A DNA stretch of 64,000 bases from Flavobacterium degerlachei (GTDB lineage Bacteria; Bacteroidota; Bacteroidia; Flavobacteriales; Flavobacteriaceae): contig NZ_FNMV01000009.1 in the NCBI RefSeq assembly GCF_900106645.1, forward strand, positions 62,001 through 126,000, read 5' to 3'. Under the pieces are notes generated by a model. That model made no database searches and was not told where the DNA came from. It saw only the letters and a list, made by a program, of their open reading frames with translations. How positions within the stretch are numbered: the first letter of the stretch is position 1; the number at the start of each line of letters is the position of its first letter. Shown here piece by piece: positions 56,875 to 64,000 of this stretch. The position numbers were made by a program, and so were the translations under genes.

Positions 56875-56912
56875 GAAATTAAGTCCCATTAATCTAAATG
56901 GAACTTAATTTC
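56875..56912. repeat. Inverted repeat upstream of purT
   Basis: GAAATTAAGTCCCATT and AATGGAACTTAATTTC are inverted copies with one mismatch around a 6-nt loop. It lies about 140 bp before purT and downstream of another terminator. It has no T-run and could be a regulatory structure or a small repeat. Confidence 0.55.
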
Positions 56913-57051
56913 TAAATGGGTCTTTTTATACGTTTAACTTTAATAAGACTGCTCATCTTTCAACACTTCATTTAACACAAAATAAACGATGGATTTGCTG
57001 TCACAAAAAAGCAATTCAGTATTTTTACATTCCATTTAAGACAACAAAAAC

Positions 57052-58212
57052 ATGAAAATACTATTGCTAGGCTCAGGTGAATTAGGAAAAGAATTTGTAA
57101 TCGCAGCGCAACGCATCGGGCAAACCGTAATTGCTGTTGACAGTTATAAAAACGCACCAGCCATGCAAGTTGCTCATGGTTTTGAAGTCATCAATATGCT
57201 TGATGGCGCTGAACTGGACCGAATTGTAGCAAAACATCAACCTGATTTTATTGTTCCAGAAATTGAAGCTATTCGTACCGAACGCTTCTACGATTATGAA
57301 AAGCAAGGAATCACAGTAGTTCCATCAGCAAAGGCAGCCAATTTTACCATGAACCGTAAAGCAATTCGCGACCTAGCTGCTAAAGATTTAGGATTAAAAA
57401 CAGCCAATTACCGTTATGCAACCACTGCCGAAGAATTGCAAAAAGGAGTTGAAGCGGTAGGAATGCCTTGTGTGGTAAAACCATTAATGTCCTCTTCAGG
57501 AAAAGGGCAATCTACCATAAAAACAGCCGCTGACATTAAGAAAGCATGGCAGTACGCAGTAGAAGGTTCGCGTGGTGATGTTGTGGAAGTAATTGTGGAA
57601 GCTTTTGTCAAGTTCAATTCGGAGATAACGCTATTAACCGTTACCCAAAATAACAATCCAACTTTATTCTGCGCGCCAATTGGTCACCGTCAAGAACGCG
57701 GCGATTACCAAGAAAGCTGGCAACCTGCAAGAATTTCCGAAAAAGACTTATACGAGGCACAGGACATGGCCGAAAAAGTAACAGAAGCACTGGGTGGCGC
57801 AGGACTTTTTGGTGTGGAGTTTTTCTTAGCAGACGATGGTGTTTATTTCTCTGAGCTTTCTCCCCGACCACATGATACCGGAATGGTAACGCTAGCGGGA
57901 ACTCAAAATTTTAATGAATTTGAATTGCATTTACGTACAATTCTAAGTTTACCTATTGCTGGAATTACACTTGAAAAAGCAGGAGCCAGTGCTGTAATTT
58001 TAGCTTCGGAAAACAGTACGAACCCAACATTCACTGGATTAGAAAAAATTGCTGCTTTAGCTAAAACTGATTTTAGAATCTTTGGTAAACCAAGTTCAAG
58101 ACCTTACAGAAGAATGGGCGTTGCATTGACAAACGACACTTTAGAAACACCAATTGAGGAGATTGTGGAACGTGCCAAGAAAGCGGCCGCATTAATTGAA
58201 GTTCATTATTAA
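57052..58212 (+). CDS. purT: Formate-dependent phosphoribosylglycinamide formyltransferase PurT
   Basis: A 386-aa ATP-grasp enzyme that makes formyl-GAR from GAR, formate and ATP in purine synthesis. Motifs are [17 protein letters not shown] at the start, [14 protein letters not shown] (ATP-binding), [28 protein letters not shown] and [16 protein letters not shown] [12 protein letters not shown] near the end. Length is normal. No purine riboswitch is visible upstream. Confidence 0.96.
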   Translation: MKILLLGSGELGKEFVIAAQRIGQTVIAVDSYKNAPAMQVAHGFEVINMLDGAELDRIVAKHQPDFIVPEIEAIRTERFYDYEKQGITVVPSAKAANFTMNRKAIRDLAAKDLGLKTANYRYATTAEELQKGVEAVGMPCVVKPLMSSSGKGQSTIKTAADIKKAWQYAVEGSRGDVVEVIVEAFVKFNSEITLLTVTQNNNPTLFCAPIGHRQERGDYQESWQPARISEKDLYEAQDMAEKVTEALGGAGLFGVEFFLADDGVYFSELSPRPHDTGMVTLAGTQNFNEFELHLRTILSLPIAGITLEKAGASAVILASENSTNPTFTGLEKIAALAKTDFRIFGKPSSRPYRRMGVALTNDTLETPIEEIVERAKKAAALIEVHY

Positions 58213-58213
58213 A

Positions 58214-59077
58214 TTACTGCTTTGATAGTCGGAATTGTTTTGGTGTCATCTCTGCATTCTTCTTAAATAATCGCACAAAATAGGAATAGTCATCGTACCC
58301 TAATTTGGTTGCGATTTCATTAACTGTCAAATTCCTGTTCATCAACATCCGCTTCGCTTCAAGAATAATGCGTTCCGTTATTACCTGCGTTGTGGTTTTT
58401 TGCAGTATTTCATTGCAAATTCTATTGAGATGCTTCAAGCTTATATTTAGTGCATCTGCATAATAGGAAGCTGCTTTTTCAGAAATGAATTTCGCCTCTA
58501 GCAGTTCTCCAAATTGCTTTAATTTACTATTGTAAGAATGCACTTCAGGAACAACAGTCTCATTGTACTTTCGTGCCAGTTCAATATGAATAATATCTAA
58601 TAAATTCAATATTTTATCCTGCTTAAAAAATTTGTTTTCTAAACTTTCAGCGAGCATCATTTTAAACAAAGGCTGTAATGCATTTGATTCTTGATCCGTT
58701 AATACAATCTCCGATTTAGTATTCACAGAAAAATAAAATGGAAAACTGTCAATGTCTTTTTGTCCAAAATAAAGATTATACATTTCCTTTGAATAAAAAA
58801 CCACGAAACCATCTACATCTTCAGACAAACTCCAATGGTGCATTTGCCCTGGCTGCAAAACAAAAACACTACCTGCTTGAACTTTGAATTTATCAAAATC
58901 GACTTCATGACTCCCTGAACCAGCGGTAAAAAAAACTAATAGATAAAAATCATGACGATGTGGTTCTTCTACAAAACTATGTGTCAACAAATGATTTTTG
59001 AACGTATTGATATAAAAATCGCTGTTGACTGAATTGCAATTAAATCGCTGAATTGTATAAATCGGATATTTTTTCAT
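58214..59077 (-). CDS. AraC-family transcriptional regulator
   Basis: A 287-aa regulator with an N-terminal cupin-like sensor domain (HRHDFYLLVFFTAGSGSHEVDF, VFVLQPGQMHHWSL) and a C-terminal pair of AraC helix-turn-helix motifs (LNISLKHLNRICNEILQKTT; VNEIATKLGYDDYSYFVRLF, then KKNAEMTPKQFR). Divergent from the DUF983 gene, which it may regulate. Ligand unknown. Confidence 0.92.
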   Translation of the reverse strand: MKKYPIYTIQRFNCNSVNSDFYINTFKNHLLTHSFVEEPHRHDFYLLVFFTAGSGSHEVDFDKFKVQAGSVFVLQPGQMHHWSLSEDVDGFVVFYSKEMYNLYFGQKDIDSFPFYFSVNTKSEIVLTDQESNALQPLFKMMLAESLENKFFKQDKILNLLDIIHIELARKYNETVVPEVHSYNSKLKQFGELLEAKFISEKAASYYADALNISLKHLNRICNEILQKTTTQVITERIILEAKRMLMNRNLTVNEIATKLGYDDYSYFVRLFKKNAEMTPKQFRLSKQ

Positions 59078-59169
59078 ACAGAGAAGAATGTCATAATTGT
59101 GCTATAAGTAGCGAATATAGAAAACATCTCTGACAGCAATAACAAATACCTTTGAAAAAAAAAAATAAA

Positions 59170-59532
59170 ATGGCAAATACACTTGTTCACATCTTAAATA
59201 ATGAATGCCCTAATTGTCATCAAGGCAAAATTTTTGATGAAAAAAATATCTTCTTCAACATCGGGTTTCCAAAAATGAATAAGAGCTGTTCACACTGTCA
59301 ATTTAAATTCGAAAAAGAGCCCGGCTATTTCTTTGGTGCTATGTACGTGAATTATGGATTAACTGTAGCTCAATCTATTGCCACTTATGTTATTGCCCAG
59401 TTTTTCTTTACAGAAACATTCGACCTAAGAATAATTCCTATTATTGCTTTTGTCATTATAGCAATGGCTTCTTTCAACATCCGCTTATCGCGCTTATTAT
59501 GGATTTATATGTTCAAGAATTATTCGATTTAA
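59170..59532 (+). CDS. DUF983 family protein
   Basis: A 120-aa membrane protein with two CxxC pairs (CPNCHQGKIF and CSHCQFKF) that should form a zinc ribbon, then two membrane helices (YGLTVAQSIATYVIAQFF and IIPIIAFVIIAMASF). This is the DUF983 layout; role unknown. I chose the ATG at 59170; the TTG 18 bp upstream is also in frame. Confidence 0.85.
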   Translation: MANTLVHILNNECPNCHQGKIFDEKNIFFNIGFPKMNKSCSHCQFKFEKEPGYFFGAMYVNYGLTVAQSIATYVIAQFFFTETFDLRIIPIIAFVIIAMASFNIRLSRLLWIYMFKNYSI

Positions 59533-59641
59533 AAGGAGTAGTGCTATTATCCTATTTACTTCTTAAATAAAATACAAGTTATCTTCACGGTTCTTTGATT
59601 ACGAATTAAAATACTTATTTTCGTACTAGAAAAAATGAACT

Positions 59642-59974
59642 ATGAAAAACTTTTCCTTAATTAGCTTATTATTCGTAACCCTATCCCTATCGGCGCAAGA
59701 CAAAAAAGAAGTCTTAAAAACTCAAATAGTTGAAGCTTCTTGCGGACAATGTCAGTTTGGTTTAAAAGCAAAAGGTTGTGACTTAGCCGTTCGTATCGAT
59801 GGAAAAGCCTATTTTGTTGATGGTAGTTCAATCGACAAACATGGAGACGCCCATGCTACTGACGGTTTTTGTGAAGCCATCAGAAAGGCAGCAGTAGTTG
59901 GTAAAGTCAAAAACGACCGTTTCATAGCCACTTCTTTTACATTACTACCCGAAGAAAATAAAGAACAAAAATAA
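59642..59974 (+). CDS. DUF6370-like small secreted cysteine protein
   Basis: A 110-aa exported protein (signal peptide MKNFSLISLLFVTLSLSAQ). The mature part carries VEASCGQCQFGLKAKGCDLAVRI, with a CxxC and a third Cys, then a His/Asp-rich DKHGDAHATDGFCEAIRKA with a fourth Cys. The pattern suggests metal binding or redox activity. It fits what I know as DUF6370. It overlaps the Crp/Fnr regulator by 1 nt (TAATG), hinting at a shared function. Confidence 0.75.
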   Translation: MKNFSLISLLFVTLSLSAQDKKEVLKTQIVEASCGQCQFGLKAKGCDLAVRIDGKAYFVDGSSIDKHGDAHATDGFCEAIRKAAVVGKVKNDRFIATSFTLLPEENKEQK

Positions 59975-60549
59975 TGTCTTTAATTCTTCAAAATATTGCA
60001 AAGCACATAACTCTCTCTCCAGAAGAGCAACGGCATTTTCTTTCAAAAACAGAAGTACATCATTTTAAGGTCAAAAGTATCTTATTGCATTCTGGCCAAA
60101 TCTGCACCCACTCCTATTTTGTAAATTCCGGTACCTTGAGAAGTTTCAACATCAATGATAATATTGTAGAACATGTTTTGAATTTTGCATGCGAAGGATA
60201 TTGGATTGGTGATATGTATAGTTTAATTTCTCAAAAACCAGGAAATCTTTTCATAGAAGTTCTTGAAGATGCTGAAGTAGTGCTACTTTCAAAAGAGAAC
60301 CAAGAGCTTCTCTACACAGAAATACCAAAACTGGAACGTTTTTTTCGAATATTAACCGAAAATTCCTTGGTCGCCAATCAAGAGCGCTTGATGGATAATT
60401 TGAGTTTATCAGCAGAAGAGCGCTTTGAAAAATTTTGCAAAAAATACCCAACGTTAATTCAAAAAGTTCCCCAAAAACAAATAGCCTCTTATATAGGTGT
60501 TACGCCTGAGTTCTTTAGTAAAATGAAATCTCGCTTGCTGAGAAAGTAG
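59974..60549 (+). CDS. Crp/Fnr-family transcriptional regulator
   Basis: A 191-aa regulator: an N-terminal cyclic-nucleotide-binding-like beta domain (VKSILLHSGQICTHSYFVNSG, WIGDMYSLISQKPG) and a short C-terminal helix-turn-helix (PQKQIASYIGVTPEFFSKMK). No cysteine cluster for an iron-sulphur sensor is seen, so it is not a classical FNR. It is co-translated with the DUF6370-like protein. A palindrome before the downstream pirin gene may be one of its targets. Confidence 0.88.
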   Translation: MSLILQNIAKHITLSPEEQRHFLSKTEVHHFKVKSILLHSGQICTHSYFVNSGTLRSFNINDNIVEHVLNFACEGYWIGDMYSLISQKPGNLFIEVLEDAEVVLLSKENQELLYTEIPKLERFFRILTENSLVANQERLMDNLSLSAEERFEKFCKKYPTLIQKVPQKQIASYIGVTPEFFSKMKSRLLRK

Positions 60550-60568
60550 GGTCAATAGAAAATATTAA

Positions 60569-60658
60569 TCAGTGTTCAGTGTTTTAAGTCATCAGTGATT
60601 TCTAAAACTAAAAGCCTAATCTTTTTTCTGAACACTCAGTACTGACCACTGAATACTA
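60569..60658. repeat. Imperfect inverted array of CAGTG(TT)/AACACTGA units
   Basis: The left end has ATCAGTGTTCAGTGTTTT (60569-60586) plus ATCAGTGAT (60591-60599). The right end has CTGAACACTCAGTACTGA and CCACTGAATACT (60628-60656), largely its reverse complement. The middle contains T-rich sequence. It could form a long imperfect stem and act as a terminator for the Crp/Fnr operon. Similar CACTGAACACTGA tracts occur, from memory, in other flavobacterial intergenic regions. Confidence 0.5.
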
Positions 60659-60677
60659 TTTTTCTTAATCTAGGTTA

Positions 60678-60709
60678 AGTGCTAGCACTGTACAATATTT
60701 GTAAATTTG
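60678..60709 (+). promoter_or_regulatory. Pirin promoter with 12-bp palindrome
   Basis: TAAATTTG at 60702-60709 matches the -7 consensus, 31 bp before the pirin ATG. A perfect palindrome, AGTGCTAGCACT (60678-60689), sits 12 bp upstream where a -33 element would lie. It is a good candidate operator for a dimeric regulator such as the neighbouring Crp/Fnr protein. Confidence 0.5.
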
Positions 60710-60740
60710 AAGTATAAAAAAATCACTAAATTTATACACT

Positions 60741-61457
60741 ATGAAAAATACAGTTTTACACAAAGCAGATACAAGAGGACATGCTGATCATGGTTGGTTA
60801 AAAGCAAATTTCAGTTTTAGTTTTGGAAGTTGGTACAATCCTGAAAGAGTACAATTTGGTGCGTTACGCGTTTTAAACGATGACATCATTGGTGAGGGAA
60901 TGGGTTTTGGAACGCATCCCCACGATAATATGGAAATCATCACTATTCCGCTTGAAGGTGACTTAGCACACAAAGACAGCATGGGAAATGCTGCAACAAT
61001 CAAAAATGGAGATGTTCAAGTAATGAGTGCCGGAACAGGAATACAGCACAGTGAGTTTAATCCTAATGCGAACTTAAAAACAAAGTCATTACAAATTTGG
61101 GTTTTCCCAAACAAACGCGATGTAACCCCTCGTTACCAACAAATTTCTTTAAATAAAGAAGACCGTCATAATAAATTGCAACAAATTCTATCTCCAAATT
61201 CAGAAGATGACGGTGTATGGATTCATCAAGATGCTTGGTTTCATTTGGGTAAATTTGACAAAGATAGTTCCATAACTTATGATTTAAAAAAAGAAGAAAA
61301 TGGTGTTTACGCCTTTATTCTTTCTGGCAGCGTAACTATTAATGGACAAGAATTAGAAACTCGTGATGGTTTCGGAATTTGGGATGTCAATTCGTTAGAA
61401 ATAAAAATGACAACTGATGCTGAAATTTTATTAATGGAAGTTCCAATGAAATATTAA
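60741..61457 (+). CDS. Pirin family protein (YhhW-like)
   Basis: A 238-aa bicupin. The metal-binding residues of the N-terminal cupin are visible in GTHPHDNMEIITIPL (two His) and MSAGTGIQHSEFN (His and Glu), as in E. coli YhhW, which has quercetin-2,3-dioxygenase activity in vitro. Length (YhhW is about 231 aa) agrees. Its physiological substrate is unknown. Confidence 0.92.
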   Translation: MKNTVLHKADTRGHADHGWLKANFSFSFGSWYNPERVQFGALRVLNDDIIGEGMGFGTHPHDNMEIITIPLEGDLAHKDSMGNAATIKNGDVQVMSAGTGIQHSEFNPNANLKTKSLQIWVFPNKRDVTPRYQQISLNKEDRHNKLQQILSPNSEDDGVWIHQDAWFHLGKFDKDSSITYDLKKEENGVYAFILSGSVTINGQELETRDGFGIWDVNSLEIKMTTDAEILLMEVPMKY

Positions 61458-61467
61458 AAAATTAATT

Positions 61468-61750
61468 ATGTCTGAAATCATAGAGTTAGAATACAATGAA
61501 AAAAAAGCCTTTTCTATATTGAAATTGACAGCAAAGTCAAGGCAAAAATGACTTTTATTTTTGCGGGTGAGTACCGATTATCATTGAGCACACTGAAGTA
61601 AGTACAGGGAATAATGGCAAAGGTTTTGGCAAAAAAATGGTACAAAAAGCGGTAGAATTCACTCGTAAAAAAGGGATTAAAATTCTTCCCTTATGTCCGT
61701 TTGCAAAAAGTGTTTTTGACAAAAACCCTGAATTTCAAGACGTTTTATAG
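61468..61750 (+). pseudogene. Frameshifted GNAT-type N-acetyltransferase (YjdJ-like)
   Basis: Joining three frames restores a protein of about 94 aa: MSEIIELEYNEKK, then FYIEIDSKVKAKMTFIFAGEY, then IIIEHTEVSTGNNGKGFGKK and LPLCPFAKSVFDKNPEFQDVL. The last part is typical of small YjdJ-type GNAT proteins. Two single-base losses are needed, near 61507-61511 and near 61577-61580; the first follows an A run, the second does not. Real decay or sequencing error are both possible. Confidence 0.8.
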
Positions 61751-61833
61751 TAATTGGAAAGACTTAGAAAGAAAAAATAATTGAAACCGTAAATCAATGC
61801 CCTTAGGGCGCTTTGACTACTTTTATGAATAAA

Positions 61834-61876
61834 CAAAAAGGCTGAATTCATTTTTAAATGAATCCAGCCTTTTCTA
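61834..61876. terminator. Terminator of the 543-aa membrane protein gene
   Basis: AAAAGGCTGAATTCATTT and AAATGAATCCAGCCTTTT form a long stem with one mismatch. It lies 20 bp after the stop of the minus-strand gene and could also stop plus-strand reading past the broken GNAT gene. Confidence 0.85.
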
Positions 61877-61896
61877 CTACAAATAATAAACCAAAA

Positions 61897-63528
61897 CTAT
61901 TTATTTTTCAAATTGACGTTTTCAAAACTAGAAACATCAATTACTTCTTCTAAATCTATGTCAAATGAAATTTTGACCGTATCCCCAATTAACGTTATTG
62001 GTAATTGACTCGATATTTGAGAGGATCCAACAAAAATATTGGGATAATCTTTCACTTTGAAATAATAAAAACTATTTCCGTTTTTCACATCATTCTGGAT
62101 ACGTGTAATAACTGAAGTCAACAGTTTTTTATTAGAAACACTACTAGGGTTGATTCTATTATCAGCCATGTTATAGACATTCTTAAATGAAGTCAAGGCT
62201 TCACGCATTGTATTTCCCACACCTACAATAGTATAATCAGAAATGGCAACCATGGCAAACATTTTAACCAAGCCACCTTTATCCTTCAATGTCATTACAT
62301 AAGTAGGAATATTGTTAATATTATACGGAATGGGCAAAGAAGCTTGAAAACCCTTTTCTTGTACTTTACCTTGGGCTGAACTTTGAGCGGCATACTCAGT
62401 AGCACCACCCTGTTTGTAAAAAGTAGTTTCTTTTGTTCTGGTATCGACTAACACAAAACCTACTGCAGACTCATCCTTACCTACAGAAGTAAGTCCTGTG
62501 TACCAATAGGATTTGTTATCCTCTCCGTAAACTAGCGTTAATCCTTCGGTAATTTGAAGTTTATTAGCATTCGAAAAATTCCAATAGCCATGAACATATT
62601 TTCCCCAATCATTTAATTGTTCCTCAATAAAACTAATTGGCTGAATTCTGTCAACCCATTCTGGAGTAGATTCAGTAGAATATTCTTTAATTTCTCCAGT
62701 TTGGGCATTTACCAAAACAACTCCTATAGCTTCATTTCCACTAAATCCAATTCTCTTTTCATACTTGGTTACAACCCAAAAAGGAATTCCCTTATCATCA
62801 ATCTCAAAAGTAAAATCAGTCAATCCTACCGTACTGTATCCATTAAAATACAAAAGCCTTTCAACTCTACTTTGAAAAAAAGCTTCCGGCTGGTATTTAA
62901 TCCTGATAGATTTTCCATCAATATTTTGTACTAATCTTACATCACGTTCATTTGTTGCCGAAACCATTACATACCCTGTTGTTCCCTCTTGATTGTTCAT
63001 CCATTTAAAAAATCCAGAATGTAATAATGGAGCAACCCAATACAAATCATTATTAACTTTTTGTATGCAAAATTCTCCAAGCTCCACTTGACTTCCCAAA
63101 GCAGGTTGTGAACCTAAAATTTTCTCGCCTAGAAGGTGGGCTAAATCCTCGTCTACTACCCGAATTTCATCAATTGATATTGGAGCAATATGATTTGATA
63201 TTTTTTCACCAATTTTCACCTTACCAATTAATGTTTGATACGAATCACTTCTAAAAACAGGAAGACTTGTTGCTACTGGAAAAATTATTATATATGCCAA
63301 TAGTATCAATACTATAATAAATAAAAACTTCTTTGGTTTTGAAGAGATTATCAATTGTTTGGTCTTTGGAGAAACCGCAAAGCCAGTTGAAATTAAAATA
63401 TAACAAATCGTCAAAATCAAAAGAATAAATGGCAAACCCAAAAATCCGTAGCTAATTACAGGCAAACCCATATAGAATAGTAGAAAACCAATAATTAGTA
63501 AAAATAAAATAGGTAAAATTTTTTTCAT
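61897..63528 (-). CDS. Membrane-anchored protein of unknown function, 543 aa
   Basis: The N-terminus has three hydrophobic segments (ILPILFLLIIGFLLFYM; FLGLPFILLILTICYILIST; FLFIIVLILLAYIIIFPVA), followed by a soluble region of about 440 residues that should lie outside the inner membrane. That region has repeated VGFVLVDTRTKETTFYKQGG and GVVLVNAQTGEIKEYSTEST segments, which recall PepSY-like folds, but no catalytic motif. I do not recognise the family. Single gene, with its own terminator, divergent from fabD. Confidence 0.8.
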   Translation of the reverse strand: MKKILPILFLLIIGFLLFYMGLPVISYGFLGLPFILLILTICYILISTGFAVSPKTKQLIISSKPKKFLFIIVLILLAYIIIFPVATSLPVFRSDSYQTLIGKVKIGEKISNHIAPISIDEIRVVDEDLAHLLGEKILGSQPALGSQVELGEFCIQKVNNDLYWVAPLLHSGFFKWMNNQEGTTGYVMVSATNERDVRLVQNIDGKSIRIKYQPEAFFQSRVERLLYFNGYSTVGLTDFTFEIDDKGIPFWVVTKYEKRIGFSGNEAIGVVLVNAQTGEIKEYSTESTPEWVDRIQPISFIEEQLNDWGKYVHGYWNFSNANKLQITEGLTLVYGEDNKSYWYTGLTSVGKDESAVGFVLVDTRTKETTFYKQGGATEYAAQSSAQGKVQEKGFQASLPIPYNINNIPTYVMTLKDKGGLVKMFAMVAISDYTIVGVGNTMREALTSFKNVYNMADNRINPSSVSNKKLLTSVITRIQNDVKNGNSFYYFKVKDYPNIFVGSSQISSQLPITLIGDTVKISFDIDLEEVIDVSSFENVNLKNK

Positions 63529-63641
63529 AAAGCGAGCTCTTAATTTAAAACTATAAGTCTATAAATAAGAGAATTGTTACAAAAAAACCAGTTTATTTTT
63601 AAAGAAAAAATCATTTGAAATAACAATATATTAAAAAAGAG

Positions 63642-63649
63642 TATTTTTG
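63642..63649 (+). promoter_or_regulatory. Predicted -7 element of fabD
   Basis: TATTTTTG matches TAnnTTTG, 54 bp before the fabD ATG. A TTG at 63615-63617 lies 24 bp upstream of it, slightly beyond the usual 17-23 bp. Confidence 0.45.
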
Positions 63650-63703
63650 CAGTCAGTTTTATTTTTCGAAGATTAAAAAAACTTAAACTTTAAACTACTT
63701 TTT

Positions 63704-64000
63704 ATGAAAGCATACGTATTTCCAGGTCAAGGAGCTCAATTTACAGGAATGGGAAAAGATTTATATGAAAACTCCCCTTTAGCCAAAGAATTATTCGAGA
63801 AAGCAAACGAAATTTTAGGTTTCCGCATCACAGATATCATGTTTGAAGGAACTGCTGAAGAATTGAAAGAAACAAAAGTAACGCAACCAGCTGTATTTTT
63901 ACATTCGGTTATTTTAGCTAAAACTCTAGGTGATGACTTCAAACCAGAAATGGTAGCAGGACATTCATTAGGAGAATTTTCAGCATTAGTAGCTAACGGA
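63704..64000 (+). CDS. fabD: Malonyl-CoA:ACP transacylase FabD, N-terminal part
   Basis: The first 99 codons of the gene; it continues past the right edge. The start KAYVFPGQGAQFTGMGKDLY, the middle VTQPAVFLHSVIL and the nucleophile motif AGHSLGEFSALVANG are diagnostic for the malonyl transacylase that loads ACP for fatty acid synthesis. The active serine is in GHSLG near residue 88. Confidence 0.95.
   Translation, partial: MKAYVFPGQGAQFTGMGKDLYENSPLAKELFEKANEILGFRITDIMFEGTAEELKETKVTQPAVFLHSVILAKTLGDDFKPEMVAGHSLGEFSALVANG

Noticed and set aside
56875..56912. Purine riboswitch before purT
   Set aside because: The structure is a simple hairpin with no three-way junction or conserved purine aptamer loops.
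61468..61750. GNAT gene expressed by programmed frameshifting
   Set aside because: Two shifts in the same direction would be needed, the second at a site without slippery sequence; decay or error is simpler.

Overview
The window is AT-rich chromosomal DNA from a member of the Bacteroidota, most likely the genus Flavobacterium. The evidence is gliding genes gldB and gldC, a type IX secretion plug protein, Bacteroidota -7 promoter elements (TAnnTTTG), MraY and DUF5916 proteins of the flavobacterial form, and A-rich start regions without Shine-Dalgarno sequences. I see no prophage, insertion sequence, integrase, CRISPR array or rRNA. The window opens inside ftsW and closes inside fabD.

Layout. 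1-8.0 kb, minus strand: the division and cell-wall (dcw) cluster mraZ-rsmH-ftsL-ftsI-murE-mraY-murD-ftsW, driven from a promoter carrying 10-bp-phased GTGGT repeats that look like an MraZ operator. 8.4-12.8 kb: alpha/beta hydrolase, engB, gldB-gldC, nadE and an orphan LuxR-type regulator. 12.9-23.9 kb: dnaG (zinc ligands lost), an ECF sigma / anti-sigma / beta-barrel operon with a classical ECF promoter and a GATT microsatellite, a polyprenyl synthase, rlmN, an O-methyltransferase, PAP2 phosphatase, tatA and an M1 aminopeptidase. 24.0-26.7 kb: three tandem CarboxypepD_reg-like secreted proteins plus a DUF6702-like protein. 26.8-29.2 kb: pepE, two complete tRNA-Gly(UCC) transcription units, a stretch without genes and an L,D-transpeptidase. 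29.3-36 kb: tandem DUF5916 barrels and gpmI. 36-44 kb: DUF445, a TetR / ABC exporter / HlyD / TolC operon whose ATPase is strikingly degenerate, then map and a methyltransferase. 44-64 kb: M16 protease, T9SS plug, apaG, pruA, rsmG, a desaturase, an aspartate-type aminotransferase, a U32 protein, purT, an AraC regulator, DUF983, a DUF6370-like protein with a Crp/Fnr regulator, pirin, a broken GNAT gene, an unrecognised membrane-anchored protein and the start of fabD.

Most genes are housekeeping genes and are called confidently. The parts with least precedent known to me are the degenerate one-subunit ABC exporter operon (37.4-42.6 kb), the self-regulated ECF/anti-sigma/barrel operon with a repeat tract in its last leader (15.0-17.5 kb), and the tandem CarboxypepD_reg-like / DUF6702 / M1 cluster (21.7-26.7 kb). 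None of these is proved to be a new system from sequence alone.
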